Below, in pieces: positions 32,887-42,453 of a DNA stretch of 64,000 nt. The DNA comes from Tenacibaculum sp. M341 (GTDB lineage Bacteria > Bacteroidota > Bacteroidia > Flavobacteriales > Flavobacteriaceae), in assembly GCF_004337695.1 (NCBI RefSeq), contig NZ_SJXJ01000004.1, forward strand, positions 62,001-126,000, read 5' to 3'. Position 1 is the stretch's first letter; every line of letters begins with the position of its first letter. Below the pieces are notes generated by a model that was not told where the DNA came from, searched no databases, and saw nothing but the letters and a program-made list of their open reading frames with translations. Position numbers and translations under genes: made by a program.

Positions 32887-32907
32887 AATTAATTGAACTT
32901 TTAAATA

Positions 32908-35769
32908 TTAATTGTTAATAGTCCAAGAAATGTAATATTGAGAACCTATTGTTCCTGCTTCAGGAACACTGTTGTATTCTTTACCTGTTAAGTTTGTTCC
33001 TCCAACCTTAAATACTGATTTGATAGAAGGTATAGCATAGTTTAACTGTGCGTCTAAAACAAATCTTGCATCAAGAATAGTATTTGCGAAACGTGTTTGA
33101 TATAAGAAAGTATCTTGCCATCTTAAGTTAGTGTTAAACCCGAAGTTTTTAAATAAACGTTCGTGACCAAATTGAGCTTTAACTGAGTGTTTAGGGGTGT
33201 TAAAAAACGGCTTAAATGTAAAAGCATCATTGTTTTCTATCGTAAAATCTGAAAAAGCATAACTAGCACCTAAATCAAAATCTCCTAATATTTTAGTGTT
33301 AAACCCTGCTGTAAATCCATATGCTTCAATTTTTGATTCACTATTAGTAGTTATACTAAATGTTTGAGTGTTTCCAGAAGCAATAGCGTTTACAACACCA
33401 GAACTTAAGTCGTCAACATCTCCAAATAAAGGAACTTCAACATCAATAGGAGTAATGAAATCTTCATGGAAGTTATAGAAACCGACAATATCAAATTCTA
33501 AAAGTTTACTACCAATACTAGTTGCACCACGATAACCTACTTCAAAAGATCTTACAATTTCTGGTTGGACTAATTTTGCAGTAGATTTTTGTAATAAAGT
33601 AGGAGTGAAAACAGGTAATCCAGTAGATGGGTCAATGTTACCAGTTACAGCGTTGTTTCTAAAGTTGTTCTGGAATGCAGCTACAGATTCAGCAGTGTAA
33701 GCGTTTTCAAAAGCATCTACTCCATTTAGAGTTACAGATTGTGCAACACCACCAGCTGTAAAGTTTCTAGTAACAGTTTCACGAGTTAAATTTTCTTCCA
33801 CAGATCCAACTAACACTGCATTTCCTAAGTTAATACCAATATATTGATCTTGAGATGTAGGATTTCTAAATCCTGTTTGGAAACCAACCCTAAAGTTATG
33901 ATCTCTTTTTTCTCCTACAGCGTAAGATAAGGTAGCTCTTGGAGAGAAATTTCCATCAAAGTTTCTTGACTTGTCATAACGTAATGTACCTGTAAATTTT
34001 AAACGATCGTCTAAAAATTTCTTTTGTAATTGTGTGTACACACCAAATTGTCTGTATCTAATTACTCCATCGTCATCTGTATATACTTGACCTTGTGAGT
34101 CTAGTGCGTAACTTCTAAAACTACCTCCAACTTGTATATCTGCAAAATCGATATAATCAGCTAAATTCAAGTTAGCATCAGCATGATAATAACCAGAGTT
34201 TTCAAATAATCTAGCTCCTCCTTCAGATAAGTTAGTTTGACCAGCTAAATTTAAACGACTTTGATATTCAGCAGAACCAGGTACTGGTAATCCAGTATTT
34301 ACAGCGTTTCTAGCAGCGGCATGAGCATCAGGATTTGGAATACCTGCAGCTAATGCGCCAAAATATGTTTGAGCATATTCTCCAAAGTAGTCACCATGAC
34401 TTTTCCAGTCGTTGATAACAAAAATACCAGCTAGTCTTGAATCTAATGTTCTACCAGCATTATTTTCGTTGTAATAACCTCTAACAAAGTAATTTTTACC
34501 CTTTACTTCAATTTTATATTGCTCCATATAAGAGCCAGATTGTAAATATCTATTACTTGCTTGAGAGATGTTGTTTCCTGTATTGAACTTGGTAGCTAAT
34601 ATAATTTCAGCTTCATTTTCTCCCCAAGGTCTAAAATGTAAAGCAGCATCAAATAAGGTGTTTTTTAAACCATAGTCAAAAATATCTCTTTCTCTGTAAC
34701 CAGTTCTAGTAATTCTTTGATTTTGAGCATTAGGAATAGTAGAGATTAAACCTAATGTATTAATACCAAATGCAGCGAAATCAGGAGCAGCAAGTAAAGC
34801 TAAATCTACTAAATTAATTCCTACTTCGTCTCCATATACATTAACTCCATCATAACTTGTGCTTGTAGAGTGATCAGTACTAAGTGTACCATTTACATCA
34901 GAAATGTCATTTGCGTGCCAATCTTCGCCTTCAAAGTAAGTCATGTTTACCTTACCAGCAATCCAATCGTTAAATTTATAAGCAAATCTAGCTCCAACAT
35001 CATAATAACCGTAAGTTCCTCTACTTTCTTGAGTAGTTACTCCAGATTTTGTGTACATGCTAATACCTGTATCATCAAAAGGACTTTTACTTGTCATTAA
35101 TACAATGTTGTTTAATGCGTTCGCACCATATAATGCAGAAGCAGCACCAGGAAGAATCTCGACGTTTTTCACATCTAACTCATTTAGTCCAAAAGTATTT
35201 CCTAAGGCATAGTCAAAAACGGGTACAGCTACATCTACCCCGTCAACTAACTGTACGGTTCTTACGTTATCTGTACTCACAAAACCTCTGTTAGAAGCAA
35301 TAGCTTTTGTGATTAAGTTATTGTCTAAAATGTCAATTCCTTTTAAGTTTCCTAAACTCTGATAAAAGTTAGGAGAAGGAGTTTTACCAATGTACTTCTG
35401 GTCAATTCTCTCAATTGTTACTGGAGATTCCATAACTCGTTCAGGGGTTCTCGATGCAGAAAGTACAACTTGATCTAATATCTGTGATTCTTTTAAAATC
35501 ACATTGATATCTTGTGAAGCGCTTTCTAGAATGACTTTCTCTGCCTGATAACCAACTGCAGAAACAGTTATTGTTACGGGGAATTTTTCAACTTTAATTT
35601 CAAAGGCGCCATCAAAGTCTGATGTTGCAACCTTTAATTTGTTTATAGTAATAACAGCTCCGGGGAATGGTTCCAGGTATTCGTCAAATACTAAACCTGA
35701 GACTTCTGTTTGTGCGAATAACACATAATTACTAGTAATAAGAAATAGAATAAGTAGTCTTTTAATCAT
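32908..35769 (-). CDS. TonB-dependent outer-membrane receptor with carboxypeptidase-like N-terminal domain
   Basis: A 953-residue receptor. After a signal peptide (ending FAQ near residue 20) comes a carboxypeptidase regulatory-like beta-sandwich (SGLVFDEYLEPFPGAVITIN, to about 95), a plug domain (about 110-230, with ESPVTIERIDQKYIGKTP and VEILPGAASALYGANALNNIV), then a 22-strand-type barrel to the C-terminus. It takes up a large nutrient or metal complex using TonB energy; ligand unknown. No SusD-like lipoprotein gene is beside it, so it is not a standard polysaccharide locus. A TonB C-terminal protein gene lies directly upstream. Confidence 0.92.
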   Translation of the reverse strand: MIKRLLILFLITSNYVLFAQTEVSGLVFDEYLEPFPGAVITINKLKVATSDFDGAFEIKVEKFPVTITVSAVGYQAEKVILESASQDINVILKESQILDQVVLSASRTPERVMESPVTIERIDQKYIGKTPSPNFYQSLGNLKGIDILDNNLITKAIASNRGFVSTDNVRTVQLVDGVDVAVPVFDYALGNTFGLNELDVKNVEILPGAASALYGANALNNIVLMTSKSPFDDTGISMYTKSGVTTQESRGTYGYYDVGARFAYKFNDWIAGKVNMTYFEGEDWHANDISDVNGTLSTDHSTSTSYDGVNVYGDEVGINLVDLALLAAPDFAAFGINTLGLISTIPNAQNQRITRTGYRERDIFDYGLKNTLFDAALHFRPWGENEAEIILATKFNTGNNISQASNRYLQSGSYMEQYKIEVKGKNYFVRGYYNENNAGRTLDSRLAGIFVINDWKSHGDYFGEYAQTYFGALAAGIPNPDAHAAARNAVNTGLPVPGSAEYQSRLNLAGQTNLSEGGARLFENSGYYHADANLNLADYIDFADIQVGGSFRSYALDSQGQVYTDDDGVIRYRQFGVYTQLQKKFLDDRLKFTGTLRYDKSRNFDGNFSPRATLSYAVGEKRDHNFRVGFQTGFRNPTSQDQYIGINLGNAVLVGSVEENLTRETVTRNFTAGGVAQSVTLNGVDAFENAYTAESVAAFQNNFRNNAVTGNIDPSTGLPVFTPTLLQKSTAKLVQPEIVRSFEVGYRGATSIGSKLLEFDIVGFYNFHEDFITPIDVEVPLFGDVDDLSSGVVNAIASGNTQTFSITTNSESKIEAYGFTAGFNTKILGDFDLGASYAFSDFTIENNDAFTFKPFFNTPKHSVKAQFGHERLFKNFGFNTNLRWQDTFLYQTRFANTILDARFVLDAQLNYAIPSIKSVFKVGGTNLTGKEYNSVPEAGTIGSQYYISWTINN

Positions 35770-35823
35770 ACTAATATTATTTTTATTAATCTAAATTATG
35801 TGACAAAATAACAATTTATTACT

Positions 35824-35862
35824 AAAAAAGCCTGCTATTTTTTAAAAATATAGCAGGCTTTT
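35824..35862 (-). terminator. Terminator after the TonB-like gene
   Basis: AAAAGCCTGCTA pairs with TAGCAGGCTTTT around a T/A-rich loop that can extend the stem; it lies seven bases past the stop codon of the TonB-like gene. Confidence 0.85.
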
Positions 35863-35868
35863 GGCAAA

Positions 35869-36582
35869 TTAGTTATCTTCTAATGAAAAGTTGATAGGGA
35901 AACCATACTTCGCTGAGATTGGTTTTCCGTCTTTGGAACCAGGTTTGAATTTGGGTAAATTTGAAACCACTCTAATAGCTTCATCTTTTAATATATTACC
36001 TCCTTTTGGTCCTAATGCTTTAATATTTGTTACATTTCCTTCTTTATCAATGATAAAGCGTACCCAAACTTCTCCTTCAATTTTTTCTAAAAGAGCTTTG
36101 TTAGGGTATTCAAAATGTTCTTGAATGTGTTCTATCATTTCAGTATTGAAACAATCTACTTGATCATCAGAACTACAATCAGGAAATGCAGGTATTTTGT
36201 CAATAGCACTAAACTTTTGAGCACTTCTTACTTCTTCTTTAGATAAAGTGTTTTTTAATGCTGCTAAGTTTGTCTTTAATTTCACAGAGTTTGAAATAGA
36301 TGGTGCATTGTTTATTGTTACACCAGAACTATTCATACTATTAGCTTCAGAAGCTACTTGTTTCTTTCTTTTCTTTAAGAACCTCTTTTTTGGCGCAGAA
36401 ATTCGAACTGTAATTTGTCTCGCTTTTTTATTGTCAGTCTTCTTTGAGGACTTAACAGTACATTTTGTAATACTGTTTAAATCCAATCCAGCATCATCTG
36501 GCGATTTACAGGTCTCCTTGTGGCTTTGAGAAAAAGCGCATAAAGAAAAAATAACTAATAAAACAGTTAATATTTTTTTCAT
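35869..36582 (-). CDS. TonB C-terminal domain protein, exported
   Basis: A 237-residue protein with a signal peptide (MKKILTVLLVIFSLCAFSQ), a basic middle region (KRFLKKRKKQ) and a C-terminal TonB domain (about residues 150-237: IEGEVWVRFIIDKEGNVTN, VSNLPKFKPGSKDGKP). It lacks the usual uncleaved N-terminal anchor and Pro-rich spacer of inner-membrane TonB, so it may be a periplasmic TonB-domain protein rather than the energy transducer itself. It lies directly upstream of the TonB-dependent receptor, separated by a terminator. Confidence 0.82.
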   Translation of the reverse strand: MKKILTVLLVIFSLCAFSQSHKETCKSPDDAGLDLNSITKCTVKSSKKTDNKKARQITVRISAPKKRFLKKRKKQVASEANSMNSSGVTINNAPSISNSVKLKTNLAALKNTLSKEEVRSAQKFSAIDKIPAFPDCSSDDQVDCFNTEMIEHIQEHFEYPNKALLEKIEGEVWVRFIIDKEGNVTNIKALGPKGGNILKDEAIRVVSNLPKFKPGSKDGKPISAKYGFPINFSLEDN

Positions 36583-36667
36583 ATACGGGGATTTTAACGA
36601 TTAATAAAGCTTAAAAACATCATGATTAGATTTAAACTTTTTTAAAATTAGAAAAACTAAATGTTAG

Positions 36668-36675
36668 CAAATATA
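36668..36675 (-). promoter_or_regulatory. -7 box (TATATTTG) for the TonB-like gene
   Basis: Minus-strand perfect TAnnTTTG, 86 bases ahead of the start codon, implying a leader of about 80 bases. Confidence 0.42.
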
Positions 36676-36761
36676 TGAAAAAAAAATAACTTTCTGTTTT
36701 TGTGAGTTTTACATGGGTTATTTATCTTTATATATTCGCCTGTATTTAAATTGAACGTTTT

Positions 36762-37952
36762 CTAATAAAGAAAATTGTTATACGGGAAAATTTTAGTGTG
36801 TATGTTTAAAACTTTCTCATACACAAGCTCTTTGAACTCGTTGATGTTGTTTTTTTCTTGTGCAGAAATAAAACAAACATCCTTACCTAAATCGTTAAAC
36901 CAAGTTTTTTTCCAATCTTCTAAAGTGTAATGAGATTTTGTTTTTACAGAAACAAGATCGTCTTCTTCAATAGTTTCATGAGTATACGCATCAATTTTAT
37001 TGAAAATCATTACAGAAGGTTTATTTCCGCTGTCAATTTCATCTAAAATTTTATTTACAGAAGCAATATGGTCTTCAAAATTTGGATGAGAAATATCTAC
37101 AACATGCAATAATAAATCAGCTTCTCTAACTTCATCTAAGGTAGATTTGAATGATTCTACAAGTTGAGTTGGTAGTTTTCTAATAAAACCAACGGTATCA
37201 GTAAGTAAAAAAGGAATGTTTTGAATCACTACTTTTCTAACAGTTGTATCTAATGTAGCAAATAACTTATTTTCAGCAAAAACCTCACTTTTACTAATTA
37301 AGTTCATTAAAGTAGATTTTCCAACATTGGTATATCCAACTAAAGCTACTCTTACTAATTTCCCCCTGTTTTTTCTTTGAACAGCCATTTGTTTATCAAT
37401 AGTAGCTAATTTCTTTTTAAGTAAAGTAATTTTATCTCTAATGATACGACGGTCTGTTTCTATTTCTGTTTCCCCAGGACCTCTCATACCAATTCCCCCT
37501 TTTTGCTTATCAAGGTGAGTCCACATTCTTGTTAAACGAGGTAAAATATATTCGTATTGAGCAAGTTCTACTTGAGTTTTAGCAGAACTAGTTTGCGCTC
37601 TACTGGCAAAAATATCTAAGATTAGGTTAGTTCTATCTAAAATTTTACAATCTAAAATTCTTTCGATATTTCGTAATTGTGCAGGGGATAACTCGTCATC
37701 AAAAATAGCAGTTCCTATATTGTTGCTTTCAACATAAGCTTTTACTTCATCTAGTTTACCTGTTCCAATAAAAGTTTTAGGATTTGGTTTGTCTAATTTC
37801 TGAAGAAATCTTTTTACAGGAACTCCTCCAGCAGTAACAGTTAAAAAATCCAATTCATCTAAATATTCCTTGGCTTTGTCTTCGTTTTGGTGCTGAGTAA
37901 TAATTCCTATTAAAACTACCTTTTCTGATATTGCTTCGCGTGTTTCTATCAT
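36762..37952 (-). CDS. hflX: GTPase HflX
   Basis: Ribosome-associated GTPase that splits stalled 70S ribosomes. The N-terminal HflX domain (TAGGVPVKRFLQKLDKPNP, TFIGTGKLDEV, DDELSPAQLRNIE), the glycine-rich linker GIGMRGPGETEIETDRR, and the G domain with ALVGYTNVGKSTLMN, DTVGFIRKLP and NKID are all present; about 396 residues. The start at ATG 37952 is preferred: a TTG at 37961 forms the end of a perfect -7 box. Upstream on the same strand is a PmtA-like methyltransferase gene. Confidence 0.95.
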   Translation of the reverse strand: MIETREAISEKVVLIGIITQHQNEDKAKEYLDELDFLTVTAGGVPVKRFLQKLDKPNPKTFIGTGKLDEVKAYVESNNIGTAIFDDELSPAQLRNIERILDCKILDRTNLILDIFASRAQTSSAKTQVELAQYEYILPRLTRMWTHLDKQKGGIGMRGPGETEIETDRRIIRDKITLLKKKLATIDKQMAVQRKNRGKLVRVALVGYTNVGKSTLMNLISKSEVFAENKLFATLDTTVRKVVIQNIPFLLTDTVGFIRKLPTQLVESFKSTLDEVREADLLLHVVDISHPNFEDHIASVNKILDEIDSGNKPSVMIFNKIDAYTHETIEEDDLVSVKTKSHYTLEDWKKTWFNDLGKDVCFISAQEKNNINEFKELVYEKVLNIHTKIFPYNNFLY

Positions 37953-37958
37953 AGAGGG

Positions 37959-37966
37959 CAAAAATA
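37959..37966 (-). promoter_or_regulatory. -7 box (TATTTTTG) for hflX
   Basis: Minus-strand TAnnTTTG six bases ahead of the ATG at 37952, implying a leaderless or nearly leaderless transcript, or use of a slightly later start. Confidence 0.4.
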
Positions 37967-37988
37967 CAAATTCTAAAAAAGTAACGTT

Positions 37989-38552
37989 CTATTTTTTAAT
38001 ACAACTATATATAAATGCAGGTGGAAAGTTTAAAGGTTCAAAATTAAGAGATACATTTTCTTTACTAAAAATGCTTTTTAGCTTTTTGTAATAGTCTAAA
38101 CTATATTGGAATTGTACAAAACGACCTCCTTTTTTCAGTGATTTATGAGTTTCGATTAAAATATTTTCAGAAATCTCATTAGGAATCATTGTTAAGGGTA
38201 GTCCAGATACTACATAATCAGCTTCTTTAAAACCAAGTTTATCTAGCTCTTCGTTTATATTTTCCGCAGAAGATTTTAAAATTGTCATTTGACAATGTTT
38301 AATTTTAGATAGTTCTTGGTGAAACGATTCATTAATTTCAAAGCAAACCAATTTTGTTTGCTTATTCATTTTATTTAAAATGTGTTTTGTTATTGCACCG
38401 TTACCAGAACCTAGCTCAACAATAACCTCTGCTTTATCAAAATCTATATTTTTTAGCATTTTTTCTGCTAAGAAACGAGAGCTTGGAATAATTGTTCCTG
38501 AGGTTTTTACTGTTGAAATTGCTTCTTTTAAAAAATTAAATTTCTTCTCCAA
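37989..38552 (-). CDS. PmtA-like phospholipid N-methyltransferase family protein
   Basis: A 187-residue methyltransferase related to rRNA adenine dimethylases and the Sinorhizobium-type PmtA: IIPSSRFLAEKM (about 21-32), SAM loop VELGSGNGAIT (45-55), and VVSGLPLTMIP, whose SGLPL is characteristic of PmtA-type enzymes where rRNA methylases have NxPY. The likely reaction is methylation of phosphatidylethanolamine head groups at the membrane face, or of another lipid or small amine. The divergent neighbour is comF. Confidence 0.75.
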   Translation of the reverse strand: MEKKFNFLKEAISTVKTSGTIIPSSRFLAEKMLKNIDFDKAEVIVELGSGNGAITKHILNKMNKQTKLVCFEINESFHQELSKIKHCQMTILKSSAENINEELDKLGFKEADYVVSGLPLTMIPNEISENILIETHKSLKKGGRFVQFQYSLDYYKKLKSIFSKENVSLNFEPLNFPPAFIYSCIKK

Positions 38553-38606
38553 AAATATATTTTTAATTGTTTTGTATTTTTACTTTAAAAAAGTTGCTCA
38601 GCAAAT

Positions 38607-39299
38607 ATGCGTTTTTTTAAAGATTTTATAAACATTTTTTATCCTAATTTATGTGTTAATTGTCAGAAACATTTATATCAATCAGAGAAAGTGTTGTGTT
38701 CTAATTGTGTAAATGAAGTGCCAATAACAGACCTAAAAGATATAGAAAACAATTTTATAACTAATATCTTTTATGGTAAGTCAACGATTGAGAAAGGATT
38801 TTGTTTCTTGTTTTATCAAAAAAATAATATAACTCAAAAGTTAATTCATAATTTAAAGTACAAAAATAGAGAAGATATAGGCGTTTTCTTGGCAAATTGG
38901 ATGTGGTTTTATTTAAAAAAGCATCAAAATTTTTCTGGTTTCGATCTCGTAATTCCAGTTCCTTTACACAAAAGTAAATTTAAGTTAAGAGGATACAATC
39001 AGTTAACTTCTTTTGGAGAAACATTAAGTAAGAAGTTAAATGTGGCTTTTTTAAAGAATTCTTTGGTTAGAGTTTCTAAGTCGGAGACTCAAACTTTTAA
39101 AAGTAGATTTGATCGCTTTCACAATTCAGATACAAAGTTTAAAGTGAAAGATGTTAGCGCTTTAGAAGGAAAGCATGTATTGTTGATAGATGATGTAGTT
39201 ACTACAGGAGCAACCTTGCAAGTATGTTGTAATGAGTTGCAAAAAGTTAAAAATATTAAAATAAGTATTCTAACTATGGCTTACACTAAAAAAACATAG
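38607..39299 (+). CDS. comF: ComF family phosphoribosyltransferase-like protein
   Basis: A 230-residue ComF homologue needed for natural transformation in other bacteria. It has an N-terminal four-Cys zinc finger (CVNC at about 13-16, CSNC at about 32-35), the LKYKNRED block, VIPVPLHKSKFKLRGYNQ and the PRPP-type loop VLLIDDVVTTGATL near residue 195. Its stop abuts the next gene. Confidence 0.93.
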   Translation: MRFFKDFINIFYPNLCVNCQKHLYQSEKVLCSNCVNEVPITDLKDIENNFITNIFYGKSTIEKGFCFLFYQKNNITQKLIHNLKYKNREDIGVFLANWMWFYLKKHQNFSGFDLVIPVPLHKSKFKLRGYNQLTSFGETLSKKLNVAFLKNSLVRVSKSETQTFKSRFDRFHNSDTKFKVKDVSALEGKHVLLIDDVVTTGATLQVCCNELQKVKNIKISILTMAYTKKT

Positions 39300-39338
39300 T
39301 TGTTTTTATTACTTTTGATTCCTGTAAAATATCTATAC

Positions 39339-40949
39339 GTGAAATTTTTATATTCTATTTTCTTAATAACTGTTTGTTCGGTAATTTTTCAAAGCTGTGC
39401 CAGAAAAGGTAGTCCAGAGGGAGGTCCAAAAGATGAAGACGCACCAATTATGGTCATTGCAAAACCAAGCAACGGTAGCTTAAATTTTGATGAAAAGAAT
39501 ATTAGAATTTATTTTGATGAGTATATTGTTTTAAAAGACTTAAGTAAACAATTAATTATTTCTCCGCCTTTAAAAAACAATCCTTTAATTACACCTCAAG
39601 GTATTCCAAGTAAATACATTAATATTAAAATTTTAGATACTTTAAAAGGGAATACTACTTACACTTTTAATTTTGGTGATGCCGTACAGGATAACAACGA
39701 AGGAAATACTTTAGAGAATTTTAAGTATGTATTTTCTACAGGAGATTATATTGATTCACTAACAATAAAAGGTGGTGTTAGAGATATAAAGGCTAAAGAA
39801 CTTTCAAAAAATTACAGTGTTTTATTGTATAAAGCAGATACTACATTTAATGATTCTGTACCTTATAGAAGAAAGCCAGACTATGTTACAAAAACATATG
39901 ATTCTGTAAATTATAATTTTTCTAACATTAAAGAAGGAAAGTATTTTTTAATGGCAATTGATGAGGAAAATCCTGATTACAAATTTAGTTCAGCCACAGA
40001 AAAAATAGGATTCTTAAATGATACTATCTATTTACCTAAAGATAGTGTTATTAAAAAGTCAATTATTTTATTTCAAGAAAAACAACCTTATAAATTTAAA
40101 AGGGCTAAGCAAATTAAAAAAGGAAAGATTCAATTTGGGTTTACAGGAGGAAATAAAAAAGATTTTAAGGTAAAATTGTTATCTAAAACTCCTGAAAATT
40201 ACAAAGATTACACTTTGTTTGAGGAAGAAAAAGATACTTTAAATTTATGGTATACAGATATTGAAGCAGATTCTCTTCAGTACATAATAACTCATAAAGA
40301 AGAAATTGATACTGCAACCGTTTTTTTAAGAAAGAAGAAAATTGATTCTTTAGTAGTTTCTAATAACATTAAAAATGTATTGCATTTAACAGATACTTTT
40401 AAATTAACAACTAATAATCCGGTTGTGGAAATTGATACAACTAAATTTTCTTTGGTTGTGTCAGACTCAATTCCTGTGCCTTTTAAATTGAAAGGACTTA
40501 CAAGTAATGAAATAGGATTAATGTTTGATAAGAAACAAAAATCTAAATATACTTTTACAGGATTACCCAATGCTATAAAAGATGTTTATGAAGTGCAAAG
40601 TAAAGATACCTTAGTTTATTCTTTTAATACAAAGGAAGAAGAAGATTATGGGACGATTATTTTGGATATAAAAAAGAAAGTGAAATCTCCAGTTATTATC
40701 GAGATTTTAGACAAAGATGTAGTGGTGAAAAAAGAGTATGTAAAGAGTTCAAAAAAGTTGGAGTTTACTTTATTAGAACCAAAAGAATATGTTATTAAAG
40801 CTGTAGTTGATGAAAATGAAAATGGTAAATGGGATACTGGAGTTTTATTAGGTAAAAAGCAACCAGAACGAATTATTTATCTAGAAGAAGTTTTACAATT
40901 ACGAGCGAATTGGTCAATTAACCAAGTTTTTGAAATAGATAAAGAGTAA
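39339..40949 (+). CDS. Ig-like domain outer-membrane lipoprotein
   Basis: A 536-residue lipoprotein. The GTG at 39339 gives MKFLYSIFLITVCSVIFQSC, a type II signal peptide with lipidated Cys20 followed by ARKGSPEGGPKDEDAP; the open frame itself reaches back to a TTG at 39300 right after comF. An SbsA-type Ig-like domain (Big_5) follows (PSNGSLNFDEKNIRIYFDEY, about residues 40-130), then further beta domains and an end resembling a CNA-B-like region (VKAVVDENENGKWDTGVLL). This family is widespread and often essential in Bacteroidota, of unknown role, with proposed functions at the outer membrane or in gliding. Confidence 0.85.
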   Translation: MKFLYSIFLITVCSVIFQSCARKGSPEGGPKDEDAPIMVIAKPSNGSLNFDEKNIRIYFDEYIVLKDLSKQLIISPPLKNNPLITPQGIPSKYINIKILDTLKGNTTYTFNFGDAVQDNNEGNTLENFKYVFSTGDYIDSLTIKGGVRDIKAKELSKNYSVLLYKADTTFNDSVPYRRKPDYVTKTYDSVNYNFSNIKEGKYFLMAIDEENPDYKFSSATEKIGFLNDTIYLPKDSVIKKSIILFQEKQPYKFKRAKQIKKGKIQFGFTGGNKKDFKVKLLSKTPENYKDYTLFEEEKDTLNLWYTDIEADSLQYIITHKEEIDTATVFLRKKKIDSLVVSNNIKNVLHLTDTFKLTTNNPVVEIDTTKFSLVVSDSIPVPFKLKGLTSNEIGLMFDKKQKSKYTFTGLPNAIKDVYEVQSKDTLVYSFNTKEEEDYGTIILDIKKKVKSPVIIEILDKDVVVKKEYVKSSKKLEFTLLEPKEYVIKAVVDENENGKWDTGVLLGKKQPERIIYLEEVLQLRANWSINQVFEIDKE

Positions 40950-40956
40950 CGTTATT

Positions 40957-41190
40957 TTACTTTTTAGGCATAGGACCTCTTAAATGAATAATTAAACCAT
41001 TTAAAAAGTTTCTAAGAATCTGATCACCACACTCCATGTATTTAGGGTGGTCTTCTTTTCTGAAAAATGCTCCAAGCTCTGCTTTTGATACCTTAAAATC
41101 AACTAAAGCACAAATGTCAATAATATCAGTATCTCTTAATTTGTGAGCTACACGTAACTTTTTAAAAATATCGTTATTTGTTAATGCCAT
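40957..41190 (-). CDS. DUF1456 (YehS-like) single-domain protein
   Basis: A 77-residue protein with one DUF1456 unit (MALTNNDIFKKLRVAHKLRD..., ECGDQILRNFLNGL). E. coli YehS has two such units in about 156 residues, so this is a half-size version, probably acting as a dimer. Function unknown. It ends seven bases from the convergent lipoprotein gene and lies 20 bases downstream of an MFS gene. Confidence 0.85.
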   Translation of the reverse strand: MALTNNDIFKKLRVAHKLRDTDIIDICALVDFKVSKAELGAFFRKEDHPKYMECGDQILRNFLNGLIIHLRGPMPKK

Positions 41191-41210
41191 ACTGCAAAGG
41201 TATCACTAAT

Positions 41211-42371
41211 TTAACTGTTATAAGTGTTCTTAAGTTTTAAAATTAGTAAAGTTCCTATAATACAAGCAAAAGTAAGTGTACCAAAGCTATAGGAAAGATT
41301 GCTGATTTTAGAGATATATCCCATTAAAATAGGGGCGCCTAAAAAGCCTAAAAAACCAATTCCAGAAACAAAAGAAATAGCAACGGGTGGCGAATGTGTT
41401 TTGCTTTTACTAGCAAGCCTTATAATTTCAGGAAAAATTACAGAGAGTCCAATTCCTAACAAACTAAAACCTATGATAGAGGTTGGGAAATACTGAGTTA
41501 AAACTAATAAATGTCCGCCGATAGCAATAAAGAAACCAAAGAAGATTATTTTAAAAGAACCAATCTTAGCGCTTATTTGATCTCCAAAAAAGCGACCAAA
41601 CATCATAAAGAAAGAGAAGAATAAGAAGCCTAAACCAGTTAAATTATCGCTTGCAACATTTACTCTCTCTTTTAAAAATAGAGAGCTCCAATTTTCAATA
41701 GCACCTTCATTTCCAGAAATAATAATACCTAAGAAAGCAAGTAGTAATAGCGATTTGTATTTAGAAATAGAAAACTTTGTTTTTTCTTCTTTTATATGTG
41801 TTTTAATAGTGAAATATTGTTTTACAAATAAAAGATTAACGGTATTTACAGCTATTACAATAATTAAGAAGTGATATAAAGGAATATCAATAAAGTTTAT
41901 TAATAACGTTCCTAAACCAGCACCAATAACGCCTCCTAAGCTAAAAAAACCATGAGCCGTAGTCATAAAATTAATTTCATTTCTTTTTTCAATTTCAGCA
42001 ACCAATGCATTCATTGCAATGTTTGTTACAGAAGAGAATATTCCTATTAAATGTAGAAATAAACACAATTGAAAATAAGTAGTAGCAGTAATTGGTAGTA
42101 TAAATAAAGTAGTAAAAAAAAGTATGCCTAAGGCTGTTGTTTTACCAGTTCCAAAGTAATTAATTATTTTTGGAGCAAATGGAATACTTACCAGTGCACC
42201 AGCAGCAAAAGAAAATAAAGCAACACCAATTTGACCGTCATCTAAGCCTAGCTTTTCTTTTATAAAAGGAATATACAAAACCCATGTCCCCATTAAAATG
42301 TTGATAGAAGCAAAAACAAATAAGGGCGCAAAGTATGTGGGTTTCCTAACTATTGAAAACAAGTTATTCAT
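41211..42371 (-). CDS. Major facilitator superfamily transporter
   Basis: A 386-residue integral membrane protein with about 12 TM helices. Features typical of MFS include GALVSIPFAPKIINYFGTGK between TM2 and TM3 and a pseudo-repeat of six helices around a central loop near residue 190 (KTHIKEEKTKF). It is most like the FucP/YfkF-type MFS group. Substrate unknown. Gene spacing suggests co-transcription with the DUF1456 gene downstream. Confidence 0.85.
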   Translation of the reverse strand: MNNLFSIVRKPTYFAPLFVFASINILMGTWVLYIPFIKEKLGLDDGQIGVALFSFAAGALVSIPFAPKIINYFGTGKTTALGILFFTTLFILPITATTYFQLCLFLHLIGIFSSVTNIAMNALVAEIEKRNEINFMTTAHGFFSLGGVIGAGLGTLLINFIDIPLYHFLIIVIAVNTVNLLFVKQYFTIKTHIKEEKTKFSISKYKSLLLLAFLGIIISGNEGAIENWSSLFLKERVNVASDNLTGLGFLFFSFFMMFGRFFGDQISAKIGSFKIIFFGFFIAIGGHLLVLTQYFPTSIIGFSLLGIGLSVIFPEIIRLASKSKTHSPPVAISFVSGIGFLGFLGAPILMGYISKISNLSYSFGTLTFACIIGTLLILKLKNTYNS

Positions 42372-42453
42372 ACATACAAAGTAACCTTACTTTTTACAGA
42401 AAAAATATAAGGTTTTATGCATTTTATAATATGAAATAATCGTTTTGAAAAAG

